Part shown: one piece after another, positions 15,143 through 23,447 of the stretch
Numbering within the stretch: position 1 is the stretch's first letter
How the letters are laid out: every line of letters starts with the position of its first letter
NCBI GenBank assembly: GCA_900541795.1
Contig: UQLC01000019.1
Coordinates: 1-39,441, forward strand
Source: an uncultured Collinsella sp.
GTDB lineage: Bacteria > Actinomycetota > Coriobacteriia > Coriobacteriales > Coriobacteriaceae
Direction of reading: 5' to 3'
Length of the DNA: 39,441 nt
Notes under the pieces: generated by a model
The model's database searches: none
Seen by the model: only the letters and a program-made list of their open reading frames with translations
What the model was told of the DNA's origin: nothing
Position numbers and translations under genes: made by a program

Positions 15143-16432
15143 ATGAGCGATATTTTGGATGTCTACGGTCGCGAGGTGCTCGACAGTCGCGGCAACCCCA
15201 CCGTCGAGGTCGAGGTCGTGCTCGAGGACGGCAGCTTCGGCCGCGCGATGGTGCCTTCGGGCGCTTCGACCGGCGCCTTTGAGGCATGCGAGCTGCGCGA
15301 CGGCGACAAGGGCCGCTATCTGGGCAAGGGTGTCTCGCAGGCCGTCGAGCACGTCAACAACGAGTGTGCCGATGCCGTCGTGGGCCTCGACGCCTTCGAT
15401 CAGCGCGCCGTCGATGCCGCGCTAATCGCCGCGGACGGTACGACCAACAAGACCAAGCTCGGCGCCAACGCCATTCTGGGCGTGTCGCTGGCAGTTGCCC
15501 GCGCCGCAGCCGAGTCGGCGGGCCTGTCGCTGTACCAGTACCTGGGCGGTGTCAACGCCCATCTGCTGCCCACGCCCATGATGAACATCCTCAACGGCGG
15601 CGTGCACGCCGACAACAACGTTGACTTCCAGGAGTTCATGATCATGCCCGTGGGCGCCCCGAGCTTTGCCGAGGGCCTGCGTTGGTGCGCCGAGGTCTAC
15701 CACACCCTCAAGGGCGTGCTGCACGAGGCCGGCCTGGGCGGCGGCGTGGGAGACGAGGGCGGTTTCGCGCCCAACCTCAAGACCAATGCCGAGCCGTTCG
15801 AGTACATCACCAAGGCCGTCGAGAAGGCCGGCTTTAAGCCCGGTGTCGACTTCATGTACGCCATGGATCCGGCATCGACCGAGTTCTACAACGCCGAGAC
15901 CGGTATGTACGAGCTCAAGGGCGAGGGCGTTGAGTACACGAGCGCCCAGATGGTCGATTACTGGGAGAAGCTCGTCGACACCTATCCCATCATCTCCATC
16001 GAGGACGGCATGGCCGAGGAGGATTGGGACGGCTGGGTTGAGCTCACCCGTCGCATTGGCAACAAGGTGCAGCTGGTGGGCGACGACCTGTTCGTCACCA
16101 ACACCGAGCGCCTCAAGAAGGGCATCGAGCTGGGCGCCGCCAACGCGATTCTGGTCAAGGTCAACCAGATCGGCACGCTCACCGAGTCGCTGGAGGCTAT
16201 CGAGACCGCCAAGGAGGCCGGCTATGCTTGCATCGTGAGTCACCGCTCCGGCGAGACCGAGGATTCCACGATCGCCGACCTGGTCGTGGGCGTCAATGCC
16301 GGCCAGATCAAGTCGGGCGCCCCGTGTCGTAGCGATCGCATCGCCAAGTACAACCAGCTCATCCGTATCGAGGACGAGCTCGAGGGCAGCGCGCGCTACG
16401 CCGGCAAGGCCGCGTTCTACAACATTCGCTAG
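15143..16432 (+). CDS. eno: Enolase
   Basis: This 429-aa glycolytic enzyme interconverts 2-phosphoglycerate and phosphoenolpyruvate. The N-terminal DVYGREVLDSRGNPTVEVEV is diagnostic. Also present are SGASTGAFEACELRDGD, the catalytic-loop GVGDEGGFAPNL, the metal ligands in YAMDPAS and SIEDGMAEED, the VGDDLFVTN segment and the signature SHRSGETEDSTIADLVVG. GAGAGGGAGA precedes the ATG. It is a single-gene unit between two terminators. Confidence 0.98.
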   Translation: MSDILDVYGREVLDSRGNPTVEVEVVLEDGSFGRAMVPSGASTGAFEACELRDGDKGRYLGKGVSQAVEHVNNECADAVVGLDAFDQRAVDAALIAADGTTNKTKLGANAILGVSLAVARAAAESAGLSLYQYLGGVNAHLLPTPMMNILNGGVHADNNVDFQEFMIMPVGAPSFAEGLRWCAEVYHTLKGVLHEAGLGGGVGDEGGFAPNLKTNAEPFEYITKAVEKAGFKPGVDFMYAMDPASTEFYNAETGMYELKGEGVEYTSAQMVDYWEKLVDTYPIISIEDGMAEEDWDGWVELTRRIGNKVQLVGDDLFVTNTERLKKGIELGAANAILVKVNQIGTLTESLEAIETAKEAGYACIVSHRSGETEDSTIADLVVGVNAGQIKSGAPCRSDRIAKYNQLIRIEDELEGSARYAGKAAFYNIR

Positions 16433-16505
16433 GCAAGCGGTGTGTGCGGGGGCGGGGCTGACTCGGATTCGCCTTGCTCCCGTCGGGCACTGTTGAGCAC
16501 CATTG

Positions 16506-16538
16506 GGCGCTGGGCCATATGGCTCAGCGCCTTTTTTA
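16506..16538 (+). terminator. Terminator after eno
   Basis: GGCGCTG and CAGCGCC pair around a 12-nt interior that itself contains a GGCC/GGCT pairing, followed by TTTTTTAT. This is a canonical rho-independent terminator. Confidence 0.9.
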
Positions 16539-16628
16539 TGTCGAGCAAGGGCCGCCGAAGGCGGTGCGCGCACTCGTGCTATAACTAAAAGACTTAGCGC
16601 AAACAAACCTCAACCGCACAAGGCGCAC

Positions 16629-17399
16629 ATGGATCAGATTTACGACAACAGGTACTATTTCGCCGGTTCGCGTGAGCCGTCACCTCGCCGTGCGCGCACG
16701 GTGCAGCTCGGCGGGTCCGATTACGCCGGTGCCGACCGCTCCATGCAGCGACCGACAAGTGCCTCACACTCCCGTGCTCAAATGAATACGCCGACAGACC
16801 GTCCGCCACGTTCGGTGCGCCCGGCGCATTCGGAGCATACTCAGCGTTCCTCGGCTCAAACGCATGAAAAGCCGAGTAGGCCCTCGAACCGTCTTTCGGG
16901 CTCGGACTTCATGCATTACGCCAACGATAACGCGGTGGTCAAGGCAATTTACGACTTTACCCACGGTCCCCAGCGAGGACTATTCATTGGCATCGTCGTT
17001 GCCCTGGTGCTCGTGAGCCTGTACTTTCCCGTGCGCGACCTTTACGTTGCCAAACGCTCGAGCGATATCTTGGCCAAGCAGGTCGAGATTCGCCAGCAAT
17101 ACAATGATGAGCTGCAAAAAAGCGTCGACAAGCTGCTCTCGGAGGAGGGTATCAAGGACGCGGCATCCGAGGATCTGGGTCTGGTGATGCCCGGCGAGAA
17201 GAGGATTGAAGTGCAGGGCCTGGACGACGATTCGGGTGCCTCGTCGAGTCAGAAGTCGTCGAACGCCAAGAAGGCCAGCGAAGTTGCCAAGGAAATCGAA
17301 GAAGTCGGTAAGGACGCGCCGTGGTACATCCAGGCGCTCGACATGCTGTTTGGGTTTAACGGTGTCGAGGGCCAAACGGTCGTGTCTAACGGCAAATAG
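16629..17399 (+). CDS. Septum formation initiator family protein (FtsB/DivIC-like)
   Basis: This 256-aa single-pass membrane protein has three parts. Residues 1 to about 110 are a Ser/Arg/Pro-rich cytoplasmic region. One transmembrane helix spans about 117-135 (GLFIGIVVALVLVSLYF). A coiled coil (about 143-172, AKQVEIRQQYNDELQKSVDKL) and a LVMPGEKRIEVQG strand follow. This is the layout of actinobacterial FtsB/DivIC proteins, which bridge FtsQ and FtsL in the divisome; the position just downstream of eno is common for them. I chose ATG 16629; the frame is open back through the terminator, which cannot be coding. Confidence 0.85.
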   Translation: MDQIYDNRYYFAGSREPSPRRARTVQLGGSDYAGADRSMQRPTSASHSRAQMNTPTDRPPRSVRPAHSEHTQRSSAQTHEKPSRPSNRLSGSDFMHYANDNAVVKAIYDFTHGPQRGLFIGIVVALVLVSLYFPVRDLYVAKRSSDILAKQVEIRQQYNDELQKSVDKLLSEEGIKDAASEDLGLVMPGEKRIEVQGLDDDSGASSSQKSSNAKKASEVAKEIEEVGKDAPWYIQALDMLFGFNGVEGQTVVSNGK

Positions 17400-17419
17400 C
17401 GCCCGGAGGGGAGCCCGCA

Positions 17420-18421
17420 ATGACAAATTGCAAACGCTATAAGGTGGCCGCGATCGACCTGGGGACGGTGTCGTCGCGACTGGTATTAGCGCGGGTCGAG
17501 GGCGGAGCGATTGTGGAATCGTCCAAGCATACCGAGATTACCGACCTGGGTGAGGGCGTGGACGCGACGGGCCGCTTTTGCGAGGCGGCCGTTGAGCGCG
17601 TGCTCGCTGCGTGCCGAATGTTTGTGGACGAGGCTCGTGCCTTTGGGGCCGCGTGCATCTGCACCACCTGTACGAGCGCCGCGCGCGATGCGTCCAACGC
17701 CGCATTGCTGCTGGACGGCCTGCGCGATCTGGGGCTTGAACCACAGGTGATTCCGGGCGAGGTCGAGGCACGCCTGACGTTTTTTGGCGTGGCGCACGAC
17801 TTTGCCGGCGAGCGCATCATTGTTGCCGATTCGGGCGGCGGATCCACGGAGCTCGCGACGGGCGTCTATGCACCGGAGCGTGGCGTCTTTGCGCTAGAAG
17901 GGACGCGCTCGCTGGACATTGGCTGCCGCCGCGTGACGGAGCGGTTTTTCTCGGCGCTGCCACCCTCGTGCGGCGAGCTTGCTGCTGCTGCCGCGTGGGC
18001 GGGCGAGCAGTTCGCCGCCTATTTTGAAGGCTTGCCCAGCGACTTTGAGCGCTCCGAACGCTTGGTCGCAGTGGGCGGCACGGTGACTACGCTGGTGGCT
18101 CTGGTCCACGAGCTGGAGCCGTATGATTCGAGCTTTGTACACCTACGCGAGCTATCGCTGGAGCAGGTCTCGGCCGCTATCGAGCGCATGTCTGTGCTGG
18201 ACGCGGAAGGCATCGCCGCGCTACCGGGTGTACAGCCCAAACGCGCGGGCGTGATCTTGGCTGGCGCCGTGGTGATCCGCGAACTCATGCGTGCCGGCGG
18301 CTACAAGACACTCACCGTAAGCGAGAACAGCCTACTCGCCGGCATGGCCGCCACCATCAACGAGACCCTCGACGGCGCCATCCCCACCATCGGCTGGACC
18401 CCGAGCCTGAGCGCCCTTTAA
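17420..18421 (+). CDS. Ppx/GppA exopolyphosphatase family protein
   Basis: This 333-aa protein of the ASKHA fold has the phosphate-1 motif VAAIDLGTVSSRLVLA, a CTTCTSAARDASN segment, the phosphate-2 motif IVADSGGGSTELA, and VAVGGTVTTL. Ppx/GppA enzymes degrade polyphosphate or pppGpp. At about 330 aa it is the short two-domain form common in actinobacteria. It starts 20 nt after the FtsB-like gene, which is the same order (eno, ftsB-like, ppx) seen in many actinobacteria. Confidence 0.9.
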   Translation: MTNCKRYKVAAIDLGTVSSRLVLARVEGGAIVESSKHTEITDLGEGVDATGRFCEAAVERVLAACRMFVDEARAFGAACICTTCTSAARDASNAALLLDGLRDLGLEPQVIPGEVEARLTFFGVAHDFAGERIIVADSGGGSTELATGVYAPERGVFALEGTRSLDIGCRRVTERFFSALPPSCGELAAAAAWAGEQFAAYFEGLPSDFERSERLVAVGGTVTTLVALVHELEPYDSSFVHLRELSLEQVSAAIERMSVLDAEGIAALPGVQPKRAGVILAGAVVIRELMRAGGYKTLTVSENSLLAGMAATINETLDGAIPTIGWTPSLSAL

Positions 18422-18429
18422 CCGTCTCC

Positions 18430-18506
18430 CTCTGAGTTGCGGTGAAATAGTTCCTAAATAAGCTGGTAAACGGTATAAACAGGATCTATTCCACCGCAAC
18501 TTAGAG
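18430..18506. repeat. Inverted repeat, 21-bp arms, MITE-like
   Basis: The arms at 18430-18450 and 18486-18506 (CTCTGAGTTGCGGTGAAATA and complement) pair with two mismatches around a 35-nt interior. It follows the ppx stop. The long loop and lack of a T-tract make it an unlikely terminator. Confidence 0.7.
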
Positions 18507-18520
18507 CCCCACCGGCGTGT

Positions 18521-18560
18521 AAAAGAAACGAGCCCGCATCCCTGGAGGACACGGGCTCGT
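18521..18560 (-). terminator. Terminator of tRNA-Leu
   Basis: On the minus strand ACGAGCCCG and CGGGCTCGT form a 9-bp stem followed by TTCTTTT. It lies 10 nt past the tRNA 3' end. Confidence 0.8.
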
Positions 18561-18570
18561 AGGCAATACA

Positions 18571-18655
18571 TGGTAGGGGCGGTGGGGCTCGAACCCACAA
18601 TCCTTGCGGCGAGAGATTTTAAGTCTCCTGCGTATGCCAATTCCGCCACGCCCCC
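18571..18655 (-). tRNA. tRNA-Leu, anticodon UAA
   Basis: This is an 85-nt class II tRNA with encoded CCA. The acceptor stem is GGGGGCG paired to CGCCCCT. The anticodon stem-loop GAGAC-TTAAAAT-CTC carries UAA. There is a variable arm, and the T loop reads GGTTCGAGCC. It decodes UUA, rare in this GC-rich genome. tRNA genes are common integration sites, but no att repeat or integrase is visible here. Confidence 0.95.
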
Positions 18656-18686
18656 GTGAGACTAGAAGTCTAGCACAAGCCGTCCG

Positions 18687-19310
18687 TTACGCGTTGACGG
18701 CCATCGAGTGCCGGCCCGACTTTTCCAAGTACTCGGCAAACTTGGCCTCGTCGCCCTTGTTCTTGTACTGCAGGGCCAACAGGTACTCCAAGCGGCAACT
18801 CTTAACCTTATCGTCGCCGGCCTCCTCGAGCATGCGCTCCAGCTCGGGAATGTCGTTGTGGCGCTTGAGGATCATCGTGTCGTACATCAGCTGGCATTCG
18901 TGTGCGACTGCCTCGGCCTGACCGCCCTCAAAGCCCTTGATCTCGTGCAGCAGCTCCTTGGACTTTTTGCGGTCCTCCTGGCCAACGTAGTAGTTAAAGG
19001 CCTTAATAACCAGGTCGACGCGCTGCATCTTGGGGAGATTGAGCCCCAGCAGCAGGTCGAACATCTCGCTGGCGCGCTCGTGGTCCTCGCGCAACAGATA
19101 GGAGTTCAGGCGCAGATAGTCGCGGTTGTAGCGCGGGTACAGCATGCTGGTGAGTTTGCCGTCGAGCAAACGATCGAACTCGTCCCACTGCTTGGCAGCC
19201 ATAAGCTGTTGCAGGCGCTTAAACGTGGTGCGTTTTTTGACGCTAAAGAACACCGACACGGCGATACAGATGATAACGACGGCGGTCCAGAGTGTGCGGG
19301 AATCGGGCAT
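18687..19310 (-). CDS. Membrane-anchored TPR-like protein of unknown function
   Basis: This 207-aa protein has one N-terminal membrane helix (about residues 8-24, LWTAVVIICIAVSVFFS), then a basic patch (KKRTTFKR). An entirely helical body contains pairs resembling tetratricopeptide repeats (AKQWDEFDRLLDG, EDHERASEMFDLLLG, LLALQYKNKGDEAKFAEYL). Such proteins act as scaffolds facing the cytoplasm or cell surface. It is a single gene on the minus strand upstream of the tRNA, and I do not recognise a specific family. Confidence 0.8.
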   Translation of the reverse strand: MPDSRTLWTAVVIICIAVSVFFSVKKRTTFKRLQQLMAAKQWDEFDRLLDGKLTSMLYPRYNRDYLRLNSYLLREDHERASEMFDLLLGLNLPKMQRVDLVIKAFNYYVGQEDRKKSKELLHEIKGFEGGQAEAVAHECQLMYDTMILKRHNDIPELERMLEEAGDDKVKSCRLEYLLALQYKNKGDEAKFAEYLEKSGRHSMAVNA

Positions 19311-19473
19311 ATTAGGGTCCTTAGTCGCTCATAAAGCGAGCGGTATGACAACACGTACTGGATGTATTATACGCAGCGCACAAGCAAACTGGCATAAAAG
19401 CTCATCGAGGCCGAGTGCCATCGCTCGCTGCGGTACACTTACCTAAAGTAAACCATGAAGGGAGACATTACCT

Positions 19474-19761
19474 ATGAAGAAGATCGTTTTGGCTTGCGGT
19501 GCTGGCGCTGCTACTTCCACGCTCGTTGCCCAGAAGGTCGCCACCCTGCTCGACGCCAACGGTTATGCCGGCAAGTATGAGATCGTGCAGTGCGCCATCT
19601 CCGAGGCTAAGGATTACTGCGACGAGGGCGCTGACCTGTTGATCGCCACCACCGTTGCCCCCGAGGGCCTCACCTGCCCGTACGTGAGCGGCGTGCCCTT
19701 CATGACCGGCATGAACCGCGTCGCTGCCGAGAAGGCCGTCCTCGACGTTATGGCTCAGTAG
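19474..19761 (+). CDS. Orphan PTS galactitol-type IIB
   Basis: This 95-aa protein is a free-standing EIIB of the lactose/galactitol fold. It begins MKKIVLACGAGAATSTLVAQ, with the phosphoryl-carrying Cys8 in a P-loop. There is no IIA or IIC partner within the window; the next gene (12 nt on) is a VOC protein. It may be cotranscribed with that gene and serve a IIC elsewhere, or act as a regulator. GAAGGGAG precedes the ATG. Confidence 0.85.
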   Translation: MKKIVLACGAGAATSTLVAQKVATLLDANGYAGKYEIVQCAISEAKDYCDEGADLLIATTVAPEGLTCPYVSGVPFMTGMNRVAAEKAVLDVMAQ

Positions 19762-19772
19762 GCGCTGACTGT

Positions 19773-20147
19773 ATGAGTGAGCAGAACGCCAATCCGGTCG
19801 AGCTCTTTGGCATGCGCGTTGCCCATGTTGGCATTAACGCTGCCGACCCGGCAGACGCCTTGGAGATCGCGGAGCTGTTCTCGACGATGATGGGCCTGCC
19901 CGTCATCGAGACCCCCGTTTCGTACTTTAACGATTCGCTGGTCGAGATCATGAAGCAGGACGGTCGAGGCGCCAAGGGCCACATTGGCTTTGCCGTCAAC
20001 GACATCGATGCGGCCGAGAAGTGGTTTGCCGAGCGCGGGCTCGAGGTCAACGAGGAGTCGCGCGTGCTGCTGCCCGACGGCGGCACCAAGCTCGTGTACT
20101 TTAAGCGCGAGTTCGCCGGCTTCGCCGTGCACCTGTGCCGCGAGTAG
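19773..20147 (+). CDS. VOC (glyoxalase/bleomycin-resistance) superfamily protein
   Basis: This 124-aa protein has one beta-alpha-beta-beta-beta pair set per half. The first half starts RVAHVGINAADPADALEIAELFSTMMGLPV and the second GAKGHIGFAVNDIDAAEKWFAERGL. His18 (HVGI) and His70 (HIGF), together with a late Glu/His, are possible metal ligands. Some proteins of this type accompany KDPG aldolases in sugar-acid catabolism. Pairing with a PTS IIB suggests a sugar-related role, but the reaction is unknown. Confidence 0.8.
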   Translation: MSEQNANPVELFGMRVAHVGINAADPADALEIAELFSTMMGLPVIETPVSYFNDSLVEIMKQDGRGAKGHIGFAVNDIDAAEKWFAERGLEVNEESRVLLPDGGTKLVYFKREFAGFAVHLCRE

Positions 20148-20170
20148 TGCACAAGCTGCTATAACGAACA

Positions 20171-20206
20171 AAAAGGGATAGGGCCGCATGGCCTTATCCC
20201 TTTTTT
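20171..20206 (+). terminator. Terminator after the VOC gene
   Basis: AAAAGGGATAGGGCC and GGCCTTATCCCTTTT pair with one G-U around GCAT and run into TTTTTT. This strong rho-independent terminator also works in part for the opposite strand because of its A-run. Confidence 0.9.
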
Positions 20207-20246
20207 ATGCCGAGGGGTCGACTTTTGCGACAGTCAAAAAACTGAA

Positions 20247-20422
20247 GTCTAATACTTTTCCCGAGAAGTGAACGAGCAGAATCGGACCCCTGAAGCATCG
20301 ACACTTTGAGGGTGCCGTTTCCTGCGGTTTCGATGCTGGAATCCTGCGATTTTGCGGCCGAAAAATGCGGATGGTTCGGGGGTCCAAAAACAGGCGTTCA
20401 CTTCTCGGGAAAAGTATTAGAC
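20247..20422. repeat. Palindromic element, 28-bp perfect arms, cruciform interior
   Basis: The arms at 20247-20274 and 20395-20422 (starting GTCTAATACTTTTCCCGAGA and its complement) are exact over 28 bp. The interior adds nested pairs. GGACCCC (20284) pairs with GGGGTCC (20379). GCATCGA (20295) pairs with TCGATGC (20330). ATCC.GC (20341) pairs with GC.GGAT (20366). The single strand would fold into a stem, a junction and two hairpins. It lies between convergent transcription units and shows no real gene; short frames on either strand arise from the palindrome. Confidence 0.85.
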
Positions 20423-20443
20423 CTCGATTCACGAGGGGGCTTC

Positions 20444-21739
20444 CTACCGTGGCAGGCGAATCGTAAAGCGGCTGCCGACGCCCTCGACTGAGGTCACGCC
20501 GATGACACCGCCATGGCTATCGACGATCCACTTGGCAATGGCAAGCCCCAGACCCGAGCCCTGCGCGCCGGCATCGCGTGCGTTGTCGGCGCGGTAGAAC
20601 CGTTCAAACGCGTGAGCTGCGGATTCCTGGTTCATGCCGATACCCTCGTCCTCAACACTTATGTCGATCGCGCCCGTGTCCGTATCGGGCGTTATGGCAA
20701 ACGTGACGGTCGTTCCCGCGTCCGAGTACTTGGCGGCGTTTTGCACGATCACGCGCAGAGCCTGCTTCACGAGCGCCACGTCGACAGACGCGTCGCAGCG
20801 CGGGTCGTTGGCGAGCGTGGTGTCGTACGTCAGCCGATACGTGTGCTCGGTATCGATCATCTGTGATTCCTCGCATACCTCGCCGACCAATGCGGCCAGG
20901 TTGGTATTCGCGCGCCGCAGGACCGTGCGCCCGGCATCGCCGCGTGCCAAAAACAGCAGCTGCTCCACGAGCTCCTGCATGTGCTCGCTTTCGGCCTTGA
21001 GAGACGCGATGGATTCCGCCAGCACGTCCGGGTCGTCTTTGCCCCAGCGGTCGAGCATGTTTACGTAGCCCTGAATCACCGCGATGGGCGTGCGCAGTTC
21101 GTGGCTCGCGTCGTTGACAAAGCGCATCTGCTGCAGCTTGGCCTCTTGCATCTGACGCAGCAGGCGGTTGAGTGCAACCTCGATGCTTGCCAGGTCGGCG
21201 TCGCCGGTGGTGACGCTCGGCGAGTCGACGCTTGCGCGCTCGATGGCCTGCTCCAGCGTTTCCATCTTGCCGCCGGCGAGCTGCATGCGGCCGAGTTCAT
21301 CCACGCGCAGTGCCAAGTCGTTGAGCGGTGCCATGGTGCGGCGCACGCGGCGGGCGCCGCCGAGCATGTTGAGCACGCTGATGACCTGCCAACCCACAAC
21401 GGCAAGGTAGAGAGGCCATAGCGCGACGAGGTCCTGCGCGAGGGGGAAAGTCTTGCTGGTGCGCGCGAGCTCGACGGTATAGGTGAGCGTTGTCAGGTCC
21501 CAGCCGCGTGCGGGCGTCAGCGACATGCCGTGAACGGTGGCGCCGGGAATCCAGCCTGCGGTAAACGCACTGTCGGGCAGCGTCTGGTTGTATCCATAGA
21601 CGAGGATCGCCGCCGCAATCACCATCAGCAGCAGATCGAGCCAGACGTAGCTCATCAGGCGGCGCCATATGTAGCTCCAGTTGATGGCGCGGGCAATAGA
21701 GGTGACGCGCTTGGCCTCGGCGTTACGCACGGCAGACAT
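20444..21739 (-). CDS. Two-component sensor histidine kinase
   Basis: This 431-aa membrane kinase has TM1 at about residues 29-48 (VWLDLLLMVIAAAILVYGY), an extracytoplasmic loop of about 75 residues, TM2 at about 120-140 and a HAMP-like linker. The HisKA domain has the H-box NDASHELRTPIAVIQGY (phosphorylated His213). The HATPase_c domain has the N box (IVQNAAKYSD), G1 (DEGIGM) and G2 (GSGLGLAI). It autophosphorylates and passes phosphate to the adjacent regulator. I chose ATG 21739, overlapping the regulator end by 17 bp; a longer open frame upstream would be out of frame with the regulator. Confidence 0.93.
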   Translation of the reverse strand: MSAVRNAEAKRVTSIARAINWSYIWRRLMSYVWLDLLLMVIAAAILVYGYNQTLPDSAFTAGWIPGATVHGMSLTPARGWDLTTLTYTVELARTSKTFPLAQDLVALWPLYLAVVGWQVISVLNMLGGARRVRRTMAPLNDLALRVDELGRMQLAGGKMETLEQAIERASVDSPSVTTGDADLASIEVALNRLLRQMQEAKLQQMRFVNDASHELRTPIAVIQGYVNMLDRWGKDDPDVLAESIASLKAESEHMQELVEQLLFLARGDAGRTVLRRANTNLAALVGEVCEESQMIDTEHTYRLTYDTTLANDPRCDASVDVALVKQALRVIVQNAAKYSDAGTTVTFAITPDTDTGAIDISVEDEGIGMNQESAAHAFERFYRADNARDAGAQGSGLGLAIAKWIVDSHGGVIGVTSVEGVGSRFTIRLPR

Positions 21740-22508
21740 AGCCCACCCCGCGCACGGTCTGGATGATGCGGGCACCGCCGGCGTCCTCGATTTTGGCACG
21801 CAGGTGTGCGATGTGCACGTCGACGTTGTTGGTGTCGCCCACGTATTCGTAGCCCAGCGCCTCGTGCGCGATGCGCTCGCGCGTGAGCACGGTTTCGGCA
21901 TGCGCCATAAGCAGGGCGAGGACATCGAACTCGCGGGCCGTGAGCGCGATGGGTGAGCCGCCGACCGTGACTTCGCGGCGATTGGGGTCGAGCGCAACCG
22001 AGCCCACGGTGAGTGTGGCGGGGGAGGGCGTGGCAGCGGTCTGGGCCGAGTCGGTTGCCGGGGACATTGTGGCGATACCGGCGGCCGTGCCGCTCGCTAC
22101 GCCAGCCCCGGCACCGGCGCCGCCAACGCCCGAAGCCGCCCGCACGGCCTCCGAGCGCTTCAGCGCCACGCGGATCCGTGCGAACAGCTCCTCAATCGCA
22201 AACGGCTTGGTCAGGTAATCGTCGGCGCCGGCATCGAGCCCGGCAACCTTATCCATCACGGCATCGCGCGCGGTGACCATGATCACCGGCACGTCCTTGT
22301 GCTTGCGGACACGCCGCAGGACCTCCATGCCGTTGAGCTGCGGCAACAGCACATCGAGCAGAATCAGATCGTAGTCGCGCTCCAGCGCCAGGTCCACGGC
22401 GGTGCGGCCGTCGGCGGCATGTTCCACCTGGTAGCCCTCGTGCTCCAGCTCGAGCGTCACAAAGCGGGCGATTTTCTCCTCGTCCTCTACGATCAGGATC
22501 CGTGCCAT
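21723..22508 (-). CDS. OmpR/PhoB-type response regulator
   Basis: This 261-aa protein has a receiver domain (about 1-120) with acidic pocket EDEE, phosphoacceptor Asp52 in LILLDVLLPQLNG, and a conserved Thr and Lys (VTARD, DYLTKPF). A winged-helix DNA-binding domain follows (about 168-261), with VGSVALDPNRREV, LTAREFDVLALL and a final IIQTVRGVGYVCRA. The linker (about 125-165) is unusually long and made of Gly, Ala, Thr and Pro. Genes are ordered regulator then kinase on the minus strand with overlap. The target genes are unknown. Confidence 0.94.
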   Translation of the reverse strand: MARILIVEDEEKIARFVTLELEHEGYQVEHAADGRTAVDLALERDYDLILLDVLLPQLNGMEVLRRVRKHKDVPVIMVTARDAVMDKVAGLDAGADDYLTKPFAIEELFARIRVALKRSEAVRAASGVGGAGAGAGVASGTAAGIATMSPATDSAQTAATPSPATLTVGSVALDPNRREVTVGGSPIALTAREFDVLALLMAHAETVLTRERIAHEALGYEYVGDTNNVDVHIAHLRAKIEDAGGARIIQTVRGVGYVCRA

Positions 22509-22526
22509 ACGTGCCCCCGTCTGCGA

Positions 22527-23069
22527 TTACTTGTCGTCGTTCAGATTTTGCTTGATGTCGTCCGCGGCATCGGCGGCGTGATTCATAAGGTTGTTGATGC
22601 TGCCGGGCACGTCGCCGTCGCTGTCGATGCGGTAGCGCATGCCAAAGAACAGGCCAATCAGCATCAGCCATATCGTGGCGCCCCAGGCAAACAGCGCGAC
22701 GATGGGAATCAGGATGGGAATGTTGAGGATGATCGCATCGCGGCGCGTGGCGATAAACTTGGTGTCCAGGCTCAGGCGGAAGAGCTTTTTGAGGTACTCC
22801 CACACGCTGTCCATCTTCTTGGAGAAGTCGGTCTTTTCGCTCGACTTCTCGTAGGCGGCCTGCGCGGCGACCATCTCGGCTGAGGGCTCATCGACTGGCG
22901 CGGACTCGGTGGCGGCGTGCGCCGACGTGGTCTGGGTCTTGCCCTGCGACTCGAGCCAAATGATGGCATCCAAGACGTTGCCGTCGGCGGCGTCGAGCGC
23001 GGTCTTGGCATCGGTGTAGCTCACGCTGCACTTGGTGCGGATGGTTTCAACTTTTTCGAGGTCGTCCAT
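22527..23069 (-). CDS. UBA-like/DUF4342 membrane protein
   Basis: This 180-aa protein starts with a small UBA-type helical domain, as in EF-Ts or NAC (residues about 1-45, EKVETIRTKCSVSYTDAKTALDAADGNVLDAIIWLES). A charged linker follows, then an amphipathic KKMDSVWEYLKKLF stretch, a hydrophobic region of one or two membrane segments (about 110-142, ILNIPILIPIVALFAWGATIWLM) and a charged tail. The layout matches DUF4342 proteins of unknown function. It lies just upstream of the two-component pair (18-nt gap), so it may be cotranscribed and help its signalling. Confidence 0.8.
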   Translation of the reverse strand: MDDLEKVETIRTKCSVSYTDAKTALDAADGNVLDAIIWLESQGKTQTTSAHAATESAPVDEPSAEMVAAQAAYEKSSEKTDFSKKMDSVWEYLKKLFRLSLDTKFIATRRDAIILNIPILIPIVALFAWGATIWLMLIGLFFGMRYRIDSDGDVPGSINNLMNHAADAADDIKQNLNDDK

Positions 23070-23447
23070 GACCTGTTCCTTTCGTTCGATGGGCGCGACG
23101 CCGGGCGATCTGCCCGGGCGCGAGCGTTGCGTTCGGCGGCCTGCGTGACGCCGCCCCGCCCTTGGTCGAACTCTATAGTGCAGGTTATAGATTAAGCGAT
23201 TCTTGAGCCAAGATTAATGTTGGATGAGTTTTTGGGTGGTGCGGGGGCGGGAAGATCTGTCCTTCTAGGCAGGTGCACACAGGGCGGACGGAGCCCAGGC
23301 GTTAATTTGTGTCCGCACGGCGAGATATACTTCTAACCATAGTGATGGGCGTGACAGGGCAAAGTTTCCCGCCGCCCGCGAAATCAGGGGGCCGCTGTGC
23401 CACATGGCGCAAACGAGCGGAGTCCTGACGCAAACAGGGGGTCATAA
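23070..23447. other. Intergenic region between divergent genes
   Basis: This 378-bp region separates the minus-strand DUF4342/two-component operon from the plus-strand phosphatase. It should hold promoters for both. I see an AT-rich patch at about 23175-23225 that could carry the minus-strand promoter. I find no ORF, tRNA or strong terminator in it. Confidence 0.5.

Noticed and set aside
15422..16606. 394-codon open frame antisense to eno
   Set aside because: Enolase on the plus strand is unmistakable; the antisense frame runs through the eno terminator and has no recognisable motif.
18571..18655. tRNA-Leu as the attachment site of the accessory region
   Set aside because: Genes from 18687 to 24209 look like ordinary chromosome, no integrase is present and no repeat of the tRNA 3' end is visible near 24200 or elsewhere in the window.
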